From Galeopsis tetrahit (lineage: Eukaryota; Streptophyta; Magnoliopsida; Lamiales; Lamiaceae): a stretch of 64,000 nucleotides of DNA. The stretch is from positions 78,857,727 through 78,921,726 of the forward strand of contig OY776119.1 in the NCBI GenBank assembly GCA_963675135.1. The letters are read 5' to 3'. The notes below the pieces were generated by a model. It saw only the letters and a program-made list of their open reading frames with translations. It was not told the origin of the DNA and searched no databases. This document shows, in pieces, positions 32,736 through 46,200 of this stretch. The translations under genes and the position numbers were made by a program. The number at the start of each line of letters is the position of its first letter. Position 1 is the first letter of the stretch.

Positions 32736-34109
32736 TATGGTAGAAGATAATTTTTTTTTCAATGTAGAAGATGAAGTTCTGGTAGAAGAAAGAAGAAGAA
32801 AGAGACGAAGAAGAAGAGAGGATGAAACGGTAACAAAGGGAAGAGAAATTTTAATTAAATACACACATTGAAAGTTGTCTTGTGTAATTATTACTTGTCT
32901 CGAACAAATAAGAAGAGAGAGAAAAGAGTGTTAGACTTTAATATTTTATTCAAAAATAATAGTTAAGCAATATATTTGAATGAAGGATATATTAGTCATT
33001 TTAACAAAACTTAAGCAAGAAAGGGACCAAAATACCCATGTATGTATGTACATAATATGTACATTTAGCACCACCCTTTTAATTTTTCTCAACAATAATA
33101 TTATAATAATATAATAAATTCAATCATTACACAATCAACTAATCATTATAATCTCACCAAAAAAATAATATAATAATACAAACTCATTCAATCTTACAAA
33201 ATTTGATTTGACATAAAGTTAAATTCTCCACTATTCAGGATTTAAAAAATTCAATTTTTAAAACCACACAAAGTCCAAAGTAAACATAGCCCAATTGTAA
33301 AGCTGATTTTTTTATTAAAATAAATTAGAATTAAGTTAAAATTGTGGGTCAATTGTATAGTGCAAATTAATGTGCACAAATATGACTCTTCCAGTAAACC
33401 AAATTACTATACAATTAATGTGCACAAATATGACTCTTCCAGTAAACCAAATTACCAAAGTCGAAAATACACACTGTTAATACAAAATTTTGGAATATAT
33501 ATGTTCATCTTTTCTACAACCCAGAAGCGATATTTCATATTCGCATCTAACAATGATTACGATTTTTAGAATGTTAGGAACAGGCAATATGAGTGTTTTT
33601 TTTAAGGATAATTTTTTTTCAAACATTTTGTACACGCCATGAAATAATTAAAATTGAACGTGGATGTGTTTATTAATTGACAAATTTTTTCATGCAATTG
33701 AGTGTATAAATACACTTGAATTTTAATGTTCAATTTACTCAATTTAATGTTTAGCCCAACATTTAATTCAATTCATTAAAGCTCAATTTCAATTGTATTG
33801 GTGCAACCAATTGCACACAAGTATCATTTTTTCAACCAGTTTTTATTAAACAAGAGGACTTAAAAAGTTTCTCCTTGCGGGTTGATATTTGCACTCGTAC
33901 CTATGTATTTAAAGTAAGACCCACACAGATTATTATTCTCTCAATTTAAAAAATTTGTCGCTTTAACTATTTTTATCATACTTTTTCTTAAATTACATAC
34001 TCATGTTGAGTCGGTAACACATCAAAGTATACTTTAAATCTAATTTTTTTTTATACTTGTGAATGACAAAACTCATTATTTTGACGAATTAAAGAGTAGA
34101 CTCATGATT
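32736..34109. other. AT-rich intergenic DNA with a 48-bp duplication
   Basis: A direct repeat of about 48 bp with a shared core AATGTGCACAAATATGACTC starts near 33369 and 33417. Otherwise there is no gene. The region 33560-33830 is low-complexity AT. Confidence 0.6.
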
Positions 34110-35020
34110 TCTCTTCTAAGGGGGTTTCCTTTGATCTTGATCATTGAGTTAGTTTTGGGGCAAAAGTGTGATATGTGTCCTGTTTCATGGCATTTATAAC
34201 ATTTTTCTTGTCTAAACAAATATACTTCAATGTGGTTCTTTCCACGTGTGGTACAAAGTGGCCTAATGTTTTGGGGGAGTTGGTGTCATGTCTCTAACCT
34301 TCTCTCGTTGGTTGTTCCTCAATTTAATTGTAATCATCACACTTTCTCTTTTCGAAATTTTAGACATATTTATTACTAAAATTATCAATTTCCATGATAG
34401 AAACTATCCCTTGAGCTCTTCTTAATTTTTCAGCAAAAGTCATCTAATTGTGACTGGATATGATATTTATTATATTCACGCGTAAGCCCTTTCTGAACTT
34501 TCAAACTTTTTTGTCCTTCATGTCAACTAGATGTGGTGCAGATCGGCTAAACCAATTGAACCTCCTTTCATATTCTATCACAGTTATCCCTCATTGTCTT
34601 AAGTTATAAAACTCAATTTCCATTTGTTCACGGTAAGAGTGGGGATAATACTTCTATGTGACAATATATTTGAAGTTATCTAAGTAAGATTTGATACTTC
34701 CTTTTCTAGGCTCATCCTTCAATATGCTTCCCACTAGTGATTTGCGCCTTCCACTAGTTGGTAGGTAGCGCAAATTTTTTTTGTGCATCAGTGTATCTCA
34801 CAACTGTAAAAATTCGTTCCAAAGATCGTAACCAATATTTCATAACTTTAGGTTCCCACAACCATTAAAATCAAGGGGATCATGTCAGCGAAATTATTCC
34901 ACCACCTCAAAGTAAGCGTTATTATTATTTTAAAACGCTTGTATCATTTGGTTAAAGAAAGCTTGAGAGTTTTGAGATAGTCATTACACACTTCTCGTCT
35001 CGAAGGCATCCTCAACTGAT
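34110..35020 (-). pseudogene. decayed Ty3/gypsy gag fragment
   Basis: The minus strand holds scattered pieces of a plant gypsy Gag: LDFNGCG and MKYWLRSLERIFTVV (about 34875-34790), REQMEIEFYNLRQ and VIEYERRFNWFS (about 34630-34530), and a zinc knuckle KCYKCHETGHISHFC (about 34214-34170), followed by PKTNSM. The order matches Gag, with the CCHC knuckle at the C-terminal side. Stops and shifts throughout mean no usable protein. Protease and RT were not found beside it, and no LTR was identified. Confidence 0.75.
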
Positions 35021-35149
35021 CGAGTTCCAAATAAAAATAAACTATAATCTCAAACTCTAAATGTAATAATCAAGCATGTCTTCGTAGTAAATAAAATGCC
35101 AAGGTCTTGTATAAGGAATCGAGTTGACTAAAAGTCATTTTTTTTTTTT

Positions 35150-35420
35150 AAGTGTATGTTGAAAAGTGTAAGTCATTATAACTAAAAAGTGCAACACAAT
35201 ATTATTGAAAAGTGTAAGTCGCTATAATTGAAAAGTGTAACACAGTTTTTAATGAAAAGTGTAAGTCATTATAACTAAAAGGTACAACACAATATTACTG
35301 AAAATTGCACGTCTATATAATTAAAATGTGCAATATAACATTACTAAAAAATGTACGTCAATATAATTTAAAATATTATTTTAAGAAGTGTAAGTCACTA
35401 CAATTAAAAAGTGTAAAAAA
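35150..35420. repeat. dispersed ~20-bp motif array, related to MULE family E
   Basis: AAAAGTGTAAGTCATTATAA and AAAAGTGCAACACAATA alternate about a dozen times with decay. The same motifs in reverse orientation fill 13470-13830 inside the MULE at 13404-14148, so this is probably a fragment of that family. I found no terminal repeats here. Confidence 0.7.
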
Positions 35421-35483
35421 AACTCAATTTCTTATATAAACTTAATTTCATAGGAGGCCTACCCAAATAAAAGATATTTGAAG

Positions 35484-35584
35484 TTTTTTTTTTGATGGAA
35501 AGTTAAATACCCATCCCTTTTTTTTCCGTCCTCCCTAAGGCCTAGGTAGTGGTGCTCTAACCACTTGAGCTATTCCACTTTGTC
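35484..35584 (-). mobile_element. short tRNA-derived SINE
   Basis: On the minus strand the element begins GACAAAGTGGAATAGCTCAA; TAGCTCAAGTGG matches a tRNA-type pol III box A. It ends in an A-run (10 T at 35484-35493 on the plus strand). Flanks AAGATATTTGAAG (35471-35483) and AAGATATTTTTGAAG (35585-35599) are a target duplication differing by a TT indel. No good box B is seen, and the ~100-bp length suggests an internally deleted copy. Confidence 0.72.
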
Positions 35585-35599
35585 AAGATATTTTTGAAG

Positions 35600-37066
35600 T
35601 TAAGTGCACAATTAAATACAAACAAATAACCCCATTAAATTTCCAATATAGAGCTCAAGACATGTCATTTCACAATTCCTACAAATCATCGTAGAATTTG
35701 TAATCTTATTACGCAATCATAAAAAATGTACTATAAATCACGTACATTATTGAGCCGGCTTAGTAAACACATATATAGATGCAATAATAAGTAATATTGG
35801 TTCTTAACTTCATAGTTTTAGAAGATTATAAATAACTTTTTTTTAAGTTTACGAGATCGTAACAATTGCTCTAATGTCACTATGTCACACCTCAACTTTC
35901 ATTGCTCTTCATTCATTTACACTTTTGCAACAAACAAAAACCCGATATATGCACATATGCCCACACAGGCGCACACACTTACCCCCTCCATACCAAAAAA
36001 TATGTCTTATGCCATTTACCCACTAGAAATAACACATACACCATTATATGAAAAAAATGTATAATAACTGTGTATATAGAGATGTAGACCGAGAGAGTGA
36101 GAGATATACAATAATATAGTTTCTTCGTTAAAGAAAATAAAATAGATAAAATATGGAGAAAAGAGAAAAAGAAAAGTATAGTGTAAAACTCATATAGAAT
36201 GCCTAGTTAAGATAGAGATGAGTGACATTTCAAGTAAGTTTCATATGTATATACTTGATTAAAAATTAGGCTTGACTTTGGTATTGGGCTTAGACTAAAA
36301 TTTAAAATCTTAAACTGATTTAGTTTAACCCACAACCAGTTAAGGTTAGATTTTAACTATTAGTGAACCGTTAAGAGTAAATTAATAATGTTCTAAATTG
36401 TGGCACTATAGGGTTTACCCTAAATGGGTTAAAAACAACCAGTTAAACATCTATAGTTAAATCATGCAAATTGAAAAAAATTGTAATATTTTTTTTGGAA
36501 TCATCATTTCTTATAAAATCATATTTCATTTAATAAATATATCATTCATGTAGTTATGGATAACTTCATGAATCATGACCGATAATTCCATTCATAAGCT
36601 ATTCTCTCATTCCAATTGGGAGGTAATGTTTGTGATTGAGATTAAAACTCTTCATAGCCTTTTGATAAAAATAAAAAAGAAAATTGTCAATTTCTTTTTA
36701 GAAAGTGTTTGACAATACTTTTCAAATTACATTTTATTTGGCCATGAAATAGATTTGTTAAGCAGTTTAAGAAACCCTCCATATATATGGTAGAATCGTC
36801 GAATTTTGTGCTATCTCAAGTCATTTTCTCTTGCAATAATACATAATAAGTTTTTTTGGGCTAAAAAAAAACCACCATAATTTCTTAGAGAGAAAATGAT
36901 ATTATTTCGAGAAGCTCCTCTAACCATTTTTTTTTTTGACAGGAAACAACATTTTGTAATTAGATATTTGTTTGGCGTTCAATTTATTAATTTTGATTTT
37001 TGGAACTCCTGTATTTTTGGGCCACATACTTAAGGTAAATACGAAACCAATTTGTTGGGCCCAATA
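35600..37066. other. AT-rich intergenic DNA
   Basis: No gene. AACCAGTTAA/TTAACTGGTT-like inverted phrases between 36310 and 36470 hint at another old MITE without clear ends. Confidence 0.5.
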
Positions 37067-37616
37067 TTAGGAGATGGCCACGGTTAAATTCCCCCCTTTT
37101 TTATGTCTTCACCCCCATAAATACCACAATTACCCTCACCCACCTACCCACACTCTAACACACCTCATTCTCCTTCCTCCATTCAAACTAGTTGGGCATG
37201 ATTTTGTACGAATTACAATGATAAAATTAAATTTTTAAACGAACATAAGTGGAAATCAAGAAGTTTTACAATAGTGTTGAACTCGACAGGGATTCGCCGA
37301 GGAAGAGAAAAAAACTCGAAAGTTTTTTCCGAGTTTTTGTAAAAAAAAAACACAAATCTGAGTTTTTGTCAAAAACTCATAATTTTTTCCCAATTTTTGC
37401 CAAAAATCAGCAAATTTTTTTGAGAGATTTTTGTGGAAGACATTTTCGAAAAAACTCGGAAATTCCAATCAAGAATTGTCAAAATTCTCGGTGTACCATA
37501 GCTGAGTTTTTAGTTTCACGATTTAAATATATATATAAAGAACACTTACGTATGTGCATCGAAAACACTGTTTTTCAACCATTGAAATCGAAAACGAATC
37601 CCTCCACGTTTATATT

Positions 37617-37994
37617 TAAAAAAAAATCAAGTTTTCTTTTTTTTTTTTTTACAAAATTTTAGAAAGGAGAAAGGATCAAAGGAATATATATATATATATA
37701 TATATTTTTTGAGGTTTTGGGGTTGGGTGAACTCAATATGGGATAGTAAAGTCTTTTTACTCAAAAAATAAAAAAAATGGGTGGGTTGAAGAATTAATAA
37801 TGGGTTTGACTATTTACAGCTCAATTTAAGATGGATGCGATTCCCTTTTCAATTTAATAATACAATAATCATGTACTCCCCTACTGAACGCATTTAGTGA
37901 ATGGGTGTGATTATTGAAAAGATGGTATTCAAAAAAATTCAAGTTTCTAATTTTTTTTTGACAAAATTTTAGAAAGGAGAAAGGATCAAAGGAA

Positions 37995-38034
<40 letters not shown>

Positions 38035-38190
38035 TTTGAGGTTTTGGGGTTGGGTGAACTCAATATGGGATAGTAAAGTCTTTTTACTCAAAAAATAAAA
38101 AAAATGGGTGGGTTGAAGAATTAATAATGGGTCTGACTATTTACAGCTCAATTTAAGATGGATGCAATTCCCTTTTTAATTTAATAATAC
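37617..38190. repeat. direct duplication of ~250 bp inside the MULE
   Basis: 37617-37863 and 37930-38190 are near-identical. Both run from an A/T-run and ACAAAATTTTAGAAAGGAGA through a (TA)n microsatellite and GAGGTTTTGGGGTTGGGTGA to ..AATTTAATAATAC. They differ mainly in length of the TA and T runs. Confidence 0.93.
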
Positions 38191-38219
38191 AAAATGCGTT
38201 CAGTAGGGGAGTACATGAT
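37868..38219. repeat. 28-bp perfect inverted repeat pair around the second duplicate
   Basis: ATCATGTACTCCCCTACTGA.. (37868-37895) is exactly complementary to 38192-38219. Each arm begins within a few bases of the end of one copy of the direct duplication. A third related phrase CCCCTACTGAACGCACC is near 38297. Confidence 0.9.
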
Positions 38220-39204
38220 TTTTGAGCTGTAAAATGGATGTAAGTAAAAAATAAAAAATACCATTCACTAAAATGCATCATACTAGATGCAACCCCCCTA
38301 CTGAACGCACCTTATATTGTCATTCCTTTCACCTTTTCCCTAAACCACCACTTTCAGCCGTCGCCGACAACATTTATGTTGACCACCAAACAAAAAAAAT
38401 TATAAAATTCCCAAAAATACTTAGAAAAATCACAATTTCTTTTTAAAATTTTGACCAACCAGTGTCGACCATGTACACTCCCGCCGACAATGATTTATCG
38501 ATGAAAGTGTATATGGTGTCCAAAAAAAATTCGACCATTTAATGTCGACCAAATATCGAAAATATATAAAAAAAAGGTTCTACAGAAAACCCTAACAAAA
38601 AAAAAAAAAGCAGCGAAATCGAGGGAGGGAGAGAGAGACCGGATGCACAAACCTGGGGTGGGCTGGCCGGCATCTTGGACAATGAGGTGGCGGCGAGGTC
38701 GATCAAGAACGAGAGAGAGAGAGGGAGGCCGCCGGACGGGGGAAAGGAGGGGGGGGGACAAAAATATAGAAAAAAACAGGGGAGAGGATAGGTCGCCACG
38801 TCCCAGGGCAAAGGGGCGGCCGGACGGGGGCGCGGGGGTCGGGGGAAATTATAGAAAAATGGGGGGAGAGGGAGGGGGCGCGACGACTGGGGGCATTGGC
38901 CGCGGCGGCGGGAGCTTGGCCGAGGCCGGCGGGCGACGACTAGTGTGGGTAGGTTGGTGGGGGGGAATGAGAGAATGAAGATGAAGGGGGAAATTAGGTT
39001 TTGGTGTGTGTATATAGCAATAGAAATTTTATGGACAAAATGACAATTATGACAATTAAGGGCGTGCATTTATTTTAGACCGATTTTAGGGGGTGCATCA
39101 ATCGGGGGTGTGCATCCATCGTAAGTGGAGGTGTAAATAGTCAAACCCCTTAATAAAAGGGGTATGTGGCCTTAGAAAATAGGCATAAATCTGAATAATA
39201 AAAG

Positions 39205-40085
39205 GACGTGGGTTATATGCCCCTCTATGAATGTTATATGCACTCTACTTTCACTTTTATCAATTCAATATTCATGCAAAAATACATGTTTCGTTCATTT
39301 AGTGAAATACAAAAAGATATATACACTTCCCTTAAATTTAAACTAGCCTTAACCCTAATTTGAGAGGCAGACGCCGCCGCCCAAATACATTTAAAAATTT
39401 AAAAAACAGAACTTGGGAAAAAAATTTATTTTCGACAAACCACAGTCAACAAAAAATACTCATGTTAACACTGGTTTGTCGACCAAAAACACTATGGTCG
39501 ACTCTGGTTTGTTGACAAAAAAAAAACTTGATGTTGTCGACGAGAGTCTTTATTGTCAAAATAAAAAAATAAAAAATAAAGGCATACTTGCGTATGCGAC
39601 GGAGGCTGGGCAAGGGGGGGAGGGGCAGTGCTGCTTGGGGTGGACGGGCGCAGAAGGAGGAAAGGCGCTGCCGCCGACTGTTGTAGAACAAGAAAAAAAA
39701 AGGCATACCTGCGTGCGCGACGGAGGAGGGGCAACGTTGCTTGGAGTACGAGCGACGCTGGACAGAGGGAGGATGAGCGGCGATGACGCCGCCTACTGCA
39801 GAAGAAAAAAAAAAAAGGGCAGCAGGCGGCGATAGGTGGCGGCGTTGAGGCAGAGGGCGAAGGGCGGCGACGGCTAGTTAAGGGAGAAGAAGGGTGGAGA
39901 AAGAATGAGGTGGGGAAGAAGAAAGGAGGAAAATTATGATTTTTGTGGGGAGTGTATTTATCATAAAAGACTTAGAAAGAAAAGGGTACAAAAGATAGTT
40001 TAGGGAGAGTGCATCTACTTTACTTATATTTTGTGGGGTAGGGGGAGTGCATCTAACATTCCTGGAGGGTCATATAACGCACGCC
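39205..40085. mobile_element. non-autonomous Mutator-like element (family B, related to A)
   Basis: The ends GACGTGGGTTATATGCCCCT and, from the right, GGCGTGCGTTATATGACCCT are inverted repeats that continue to GATGCACTC-like sequence. TAATAAAAG (9 bp) flanks both ends (39196-39204, 40086-40094). The left arm aligns with that of 11829-13157 (ATTCAATATTCATG, then ACCCTAATTTGAG and GGCAGACGCCGCC). It is followed by CGACAAACCA and CTGGTTTGTCGAC motifs, and then a GC-rich core (39590-39890). It lies directly upstream of MON1, about 200 bp before its start codon. Confidence 0.83.
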
Positions 40086-40282
40086 TAATAAAAGCCCATT
40101 AAAGGCCCATCTGGGGTTGTATGATTTTGCCTCGTGCTCCAACGGCAAGCCCAGCACCTACTGGTCAACAAACGCCGTCGTCTTGTCATTTATTTCTCAC
40201 TGCCACTGCGACACCTCCACTCTCAACTTCAACATTTTCCCTTTTACTTTCTCAGTTTTAATTTCCTAATTTGATTTTACTT

Positions 40283-43200
40283 ATGTCTTCCAATTCCAAT
40301 TCAGATTCCCATTCCTCATCCGCCAGTTCCTCCTCCGACAAAGATGATCGGAACCCTAATTCGGATTCCAACCCGGAGCCAGAGCCGGAGCTGGAACCGG
40401 AACCCAACGCGAACACGGACTTGATTGACCAATCGCTTGATGCCCTTGAAAATCAATTGGCCTCAATCTCAATGTCCTCCCGTTCCCCAACGGCCGATGA
40501 AGAGGAATTTCAAGAGGAAGAGCAGTCGTTGGAGGAGCCAATCATCAGAAATGGATCATTGAGTGAAGAAATTGGAGCTGAAGGATCGACTGATGAGCAT
40601 ATTGAGAGTGATTGGAAGGCAGAGTCTTCCGGGGTCATAAAAGAGAACCTTTCCTCTGCGTGGAGGAATGTTTTAGAGGTAGATGAACTTGAGCGGCCCT
40701 TGAGTCCGGGCAGTAGCGGCTACGCCGGTGAGAGGGGGAGCACCAGTGGCGGTGATGAAATTAATGATGATGACGAAGATAATAATAATAATAATGAGAT
40801 TCGAGAGGTCCAACACGATAATACCGTTTCGGGGTCCCATGATCCATGGGTTTCTGGGAAACGCCACCCAGATGAGGTTAGCTGGACTTTTAGCACTTTC
40901 CCTTATTTGATTTGGTCTGTGTTTTATGGATATTGGATACTTAGAAAAGGCGAAATTCGCCTGGTGTATCAATCACAAAATCTTTTGATCATAGGTTTCT
41001 AGTTTTGGGCAAGTCTGTGTACGTTAGCTTTGATTGCCATAATTTAGCTAGATAGCCCGGAGAAATATATAAGCTTTACTAGATAAACTGGTTAAACGTT
41101 TTATTGTACATGCATTATACGCTTGGCTGTTTAATTAATGAACCTCATGGGTTTTACATGGTCATTATGATTTGATTAATTAATGAACCACACGGGTTTA
41201 GTAATACATGCTCTTTTATGTTTAATTAATTAATGAAATACAGGATGATGCTTCTGTTTCTTGGAGGAAAAGGAAGAAACATTTCTTTATTTTGAGTCAC
41301 TCCGGAAAACCTATATATTCGAGGTTTGTTTCAATTTGTATAATTTCTGCTCAAACTTATTAGGATATAGTGTTGCATGGATAACATTTTCTGGTCATGT
41401 TGCACCATTGACCTGTAGATATGGGGATGAACACAAGCTAGCTGGATTCTCTGCAACTTTACAAGCCATTATTTCCTTTGTGGAAAATGGGTGTGTTACT
41501 TGTGACTGCTATTTGTTGTCTTGCTTATATTTAACAGCTTTATTGATTGGATATCTATAATCATTGATTGAATCCTTTTCAGGGGAGACCGGGTTAAATT
41601 GGTTAGAGCTGGTAAACACCAGGTTAATATCACCTTCTCATCGACCTTAAAACGTGTTCATTAAGTCTCCCCCTCCCTCGGTTCTTATTGTATATTGCTT
41701 ATTTTAAGAAGTCACGTGCTGCAATGTGATGGTTTTGTGGCTTGAACCACAGGTGCCACATGTTTCACTATGTTGATTATTTTAGCCATAATCTTAAGCT
41801 GCATCTTGATTTTTCTTAAAAGAAAGGGATACATTACAGAGTTTATTCTCAGTCTCTGATCTTTTAAATTATGGCATACTGGACTTGATTGAGATCTCTT
41901 TGATATGCAAGAGGTTAATAAGAAACTTATGAAATGCAATGGTAATTATTCTAGTTTAAAATATGAAAATCTTTACAGGGATGTTTGTTTTGGGATGTAA
42001 AATTCGGATTTGGGATTTTGAAATCTAACCCATGTTCTACTTTGGGATTTAGAATTAGGATTTCAAAATCCCACCCTATAAAATACCTATAAATCTTACA
42101 AAGTCAACCCTATAAATACCTATAAACCCTATATAAACACCTATAAATCCGGATTTCAAAATCCTCAAAATCCTAAAACAAACATCCCCTACTGGATTTT
42201 AAACAATAATTCAGTCTCAGCATGTAAGAACCAAGTGGTTGTTTTCTGATTTAAAACTTCTTTGGTCTTGATTTCTATTTGAGAAAAAGAGCAAGTAAAA
42301 GAATTTGGAACCATCTTACTCCTTACTGTTGCATGCAGTTCTTTTCACTTGAAAACTTTCTAAAAGTGGTTAATTGAAATGAATGAGAATTGTATTGCCA
42401 TATGTATCTCTTCTTTCTTCTAAATGGCTAAGTTTAATACAACTTTTACTGTGAAATATCTGATGTGTAAGTTCTATAGTTCAGGTTGTTTTTCTTGTGA
42501 AAGGACCCATTTACTTGGTCTGCATAAGTTGCACAGAAGAACCTTATGAATCATTAAAGGGACAGCTGGAGCTTCTTTACTATCAGGTAGGTTATCTCCC
42601 GTAGATTGACAACTTTTGTGTCGATTGAGTGGATTGGATTTATGTGTTTAAACAGGCTCACAACTGTGTGCTTGATATTTTTCGCCTTGTCCATTGTCAA
42701 TCGAATTCCTTTTAAGTTTTAAGAGGATCCTGTTTCTCATATATTTTTTTCTGCATGCAGATGATACTTATCCTGACGAAGTCTGTAAATCGTTGTTTCG
42801 AGAGGAATCCAAAGTTTGATATGACATCGCTGCTTGGGGGAACTGATGCTGTCTTCTCTTCTCTCATCCATTCTTTAAGTTGGTATAATTTAATGCTTTA
42901 TAGCATGTTAATGTAATCTATAGTTACATCTATTGCCCCTACCTCTTTTTGGTACTTTCAAGTATATCATTCTCCAAGTGTATGTTTGTTGGTGCTTGAG
43001 CTCTATGTATTATGTCAGAAATTGACAAATTCATTGAGCAAAAGATAACTAGATTGATGGTCATTTACAGTTACATCAGCTGTCCCATCTTTATTGCACT
43101 TTCTAATATCTTTTCCACAAGTGTAATTCTGTTCGTGATTGAGTGCATAAGATGTAATTCTGGAGCGTATTGTGTTGGTACTTGAGCTTTACGTAGTATG

Positions 43201-46200
43201 TCAGAAACTGATGGAAGCATTATCAAGTTGAGCATAAGATGATTTTATGTTCAATAGCGTGTTTAAGTAATTTGCATGTACATCAGCTTCCTGCCGGTGG
43301 CACTTTCAATTTTTTTCCTCCAAGTGTATGTTTTTTGGTGCTTGAGCTTTATGTAGTACGTTTAGATCTGATGAAAATCCCTATGAACTTGAGCATATAA
43401 ACTAACTAGGTTGATAGTACGTTTAAAAACAAATAAAATATGTATGGGATGAGTTATCAAATTTTAGGTTTTTCTAATATGCTATGTATTCGCTGATGTC
43501 TTATGATGCAATTAATCATAACTTTTGAGGATAGCAATGATGGACAGACATACCTGTCATCAGACGAAAGATTAGGAAGGGAAAGCATAGTGAAGCCTTG
43601 TTACTATACCAACTCACAGTTCCATAGTCTTGTTCAATCCCATTTCTGATCTCTCTACAATAAATGTTGTTACTCACTTACTTGATAGATTAATGCACTC
43701 TGTATGACCTGGTCTTCGTTTTAAAAAAAGTTAAACCATAGCAAGAGTACTAAAGACCATAGCCTGAAGAATGTGCAATACTCCCTGTGCACAACAATTC
43801 TTACTTATGACGGGTCAATTCTATCTTTCACTGCTCCTCTACTTTCTTGTTGCATTTTCTTATTTGCATTGAATTTCTACCTACTGCTCCTTCATTATTT
43901 ATGGCCCTACTAAAGATTCCAATATTATGCAGTTCGATTGATACCGTAAATAGCACGAGCAATGATGCTTTCCTCCATTTTGAGATATAAAGCAGTTGGA
44001 CGTTCCCAATTAGCATATGTGATCTATTGATATGTAGGAATATTGGCACAGAATGGAAAAAATGTGCAACTGTTGCCTCTCAATAGCGCATCACTTGAAG
44101 ATTTTTTTTGCAGTAGGTTTAGTATGCAACTATTAATTGCACTTGAACTCAGTTTTCTTGGACTGCAGTATTAATTGCTTGAAGAAATTTCATTAACATG
44201 TTACTCTTAAGATTATCATCAACAAAATTTATTAAGCTAATTGTGAACATCAAAGCATTTGAAAATCATAAAATGAATTGAATATGAATTTAGCCTAAAT
44301 GATGAGTGTAAAAATCTTCAAAATATAAATTGCCCAGGGCTCCTGATGCATGACTTAGCTATTTGACACGGAATACACAAGACTCCTGATATTTGAACTA
44401 TATATTATGAATGCAAAAACTCACATCCTTTGTTGTCTACTGTATTTCTTTCATTTTTGATTAGAAGGAAGAGAAGGATCAGCTAAATCTTTTCTAACTG
44501 ATACCCGTCTTTGCTTTTGGTTTTACATAAAAAAAACTTCCGCTTTACTCATGTAGTTAGATATTTGTGGAACTGGCCAATTGGGGAAAGCTGTTTAGGA
44601 AGCCTTCTGCCGAACTTAAATTTCAAATCAAAATTAAGTTATTCTATGTATTATTTATTTGTCAATATTTGTTTTATTCATTGAGGAATTTGTCATTTTG
44701 TTGAAATAATACTGAATGATATGATTGCTTTTTGAGTACACCAAAGAACAATGTCCAGTTAGCATGTATGGGACTCATATATACATAACTCAATTTTATA
44801 ACTAAAAGCTTACTTACTTTTCTGATTGTAGGAATCCTGCCACTTTTCTGCATGCCTACTCATGTCTTCCCATTGCTTATGCTGCACGTCAAGCTGCAGG
44901 TGCCATCTTGCAGGATGTAGCTGGTTCAGGAGTTTTATTTGCACTCTTAATGTGCAAACACAAGGTACTATTATATCATTGGTTTTACTATTTAAGGTTC
45001 CCTGATTGCACAAAACTAGGAAAACTGCAATAAATTAAGGTACAGAAATGTGCTATTTGATTAATTCACCTGAATTTTAATCTGTACAGTACTTAAAAAG
45101 AGATATCAGCCTTCAGGAATCAGTATGTGATATATAGTCATTTCTGATTTTTTGATATAGTTGTCTGACAATATATTTCTTGTTTTAAACCCCATAACCC
45201 CTGTCAGTAGATATTTTACTTAGTTGACTTCAAAAGAATAAATTCCACCCTTTAAACCATTACATGTAAATGTGTAGGGGACTTTTTTTAAGATAGGAGG
45301 TTCAAGTCATGGGATATAATCGACCTTTTCCCTTGGCTGTAAGAAAGTCATGGATGATTAACATCATAGATTGAAATATAATGCAGGTAATCAGTCTTGT
45401 TGGCGCCCAAAAGGCATCTCTTCATCCTGATGATATATTGTTGCTCTCCAATTTTATCATGTCCTCCGAATCTTTTAGGTGAGTTCGTCTCTGTGGCTGC
45501 TAACCCCATTATTTTATGAACTGCGATATAGAAATGTGAGCTGATCCAGTGTGTTTAATTACGTTCATATGTAAACACATGGAATAGACTCTTTGTTGAG
45601 CGTGTCTGCGTGTTGTGACAGGGTGAGGTATTACCATATCTAACACAAAATTTAAATGTGAAAAAGTGTCCTCGAAAAAGGGAAATATTGAATGAATTGA
45701 TCGTAAATTCTGAGATTTTCGGGGTTTTTATGGTATAGAATATTTTTTCAGAAGGTTAAAAAGGAAGAGGAATAACCAGCAAAAATGTATACCCCAAAAT
45801 TTTAGAGATTTAAAAAGCATGTAAATTGAACTCCAGGTATTATGCATGAACAATGAAATCTCTTAAAGCGAGTGCTGGAAGCTTCCTTTTTCTCTTGCCA
45901 CGGTTATGTGTTGAAGACAAATTTTGGGTTTAAAAAACATCAGATATGTAATCTGAATGCTTGTGTAAAAACGCAAAATCTTTGAGAGTTCTGTATGGTT
46001 CCTTTCTCTTCGTCCATGATAATGTGTTGAAGAAATTGAGGTCATATGTTCTCCTTATCAAGAACTTTGCTATAGTTCTCGTATATGCGTGAAGAGTTTC
46101 TCATATTAAATGCATCTGTTCTATTAAATAGCTTGATCATCTTTTCATCTTGAAGTTAAATAGCCTGGTTGTTAAATATTGTGTTACCTCGGTGTGGGCA

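Larger units (their letters stand above)
37076..39171. mobile_element. old MULE of family D carrying a second nested MULE
   Basis: The left end GGCCACGGTTAAATTCCCCC is nearly identical to the family D element at 13204. The right end, reverse complemented, starts GGCCACATACCCC. Flanks TTAGGAGAT (37067-37075) and TTAGAAAAT (39172-39180) fit a 9-bp target duplication with two differences. A nested element related to families A and B begins at GGGTTTGACTATTTACAGC (37802, or its duplicate at 38130) and ends near 39149 with a matching inverted end. Its flanks ATTAATAAT and CTTAATAAA are only partly alike. The nested part holds the GTCGAC-type module (38455-38550) and a GC-rich core (38600-38990). 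Confidence 0.68.

Noticed and set aside
35521..35584. A functional tRNA gene on the minus strand
   Set aside because: Only the box A part resembles a tRNA; no box B or acceptor stem is present, and an A-tail and target duplications indicate a SINE.
38495..39069. Minus-strand Pro-rich frames of up to 176 codons and a plus-strand frame at 38643
   Set aside because: They lie in the GC-rich core of a nested MULE, are low-complexity, and have no recognisable domain.
40271..40282. Extending MON1 upstream to a TTG at 40271
   Set aside because: TTG is not an expected plant start, and the ATG at 40283 begins the natural acidic N-terminus.
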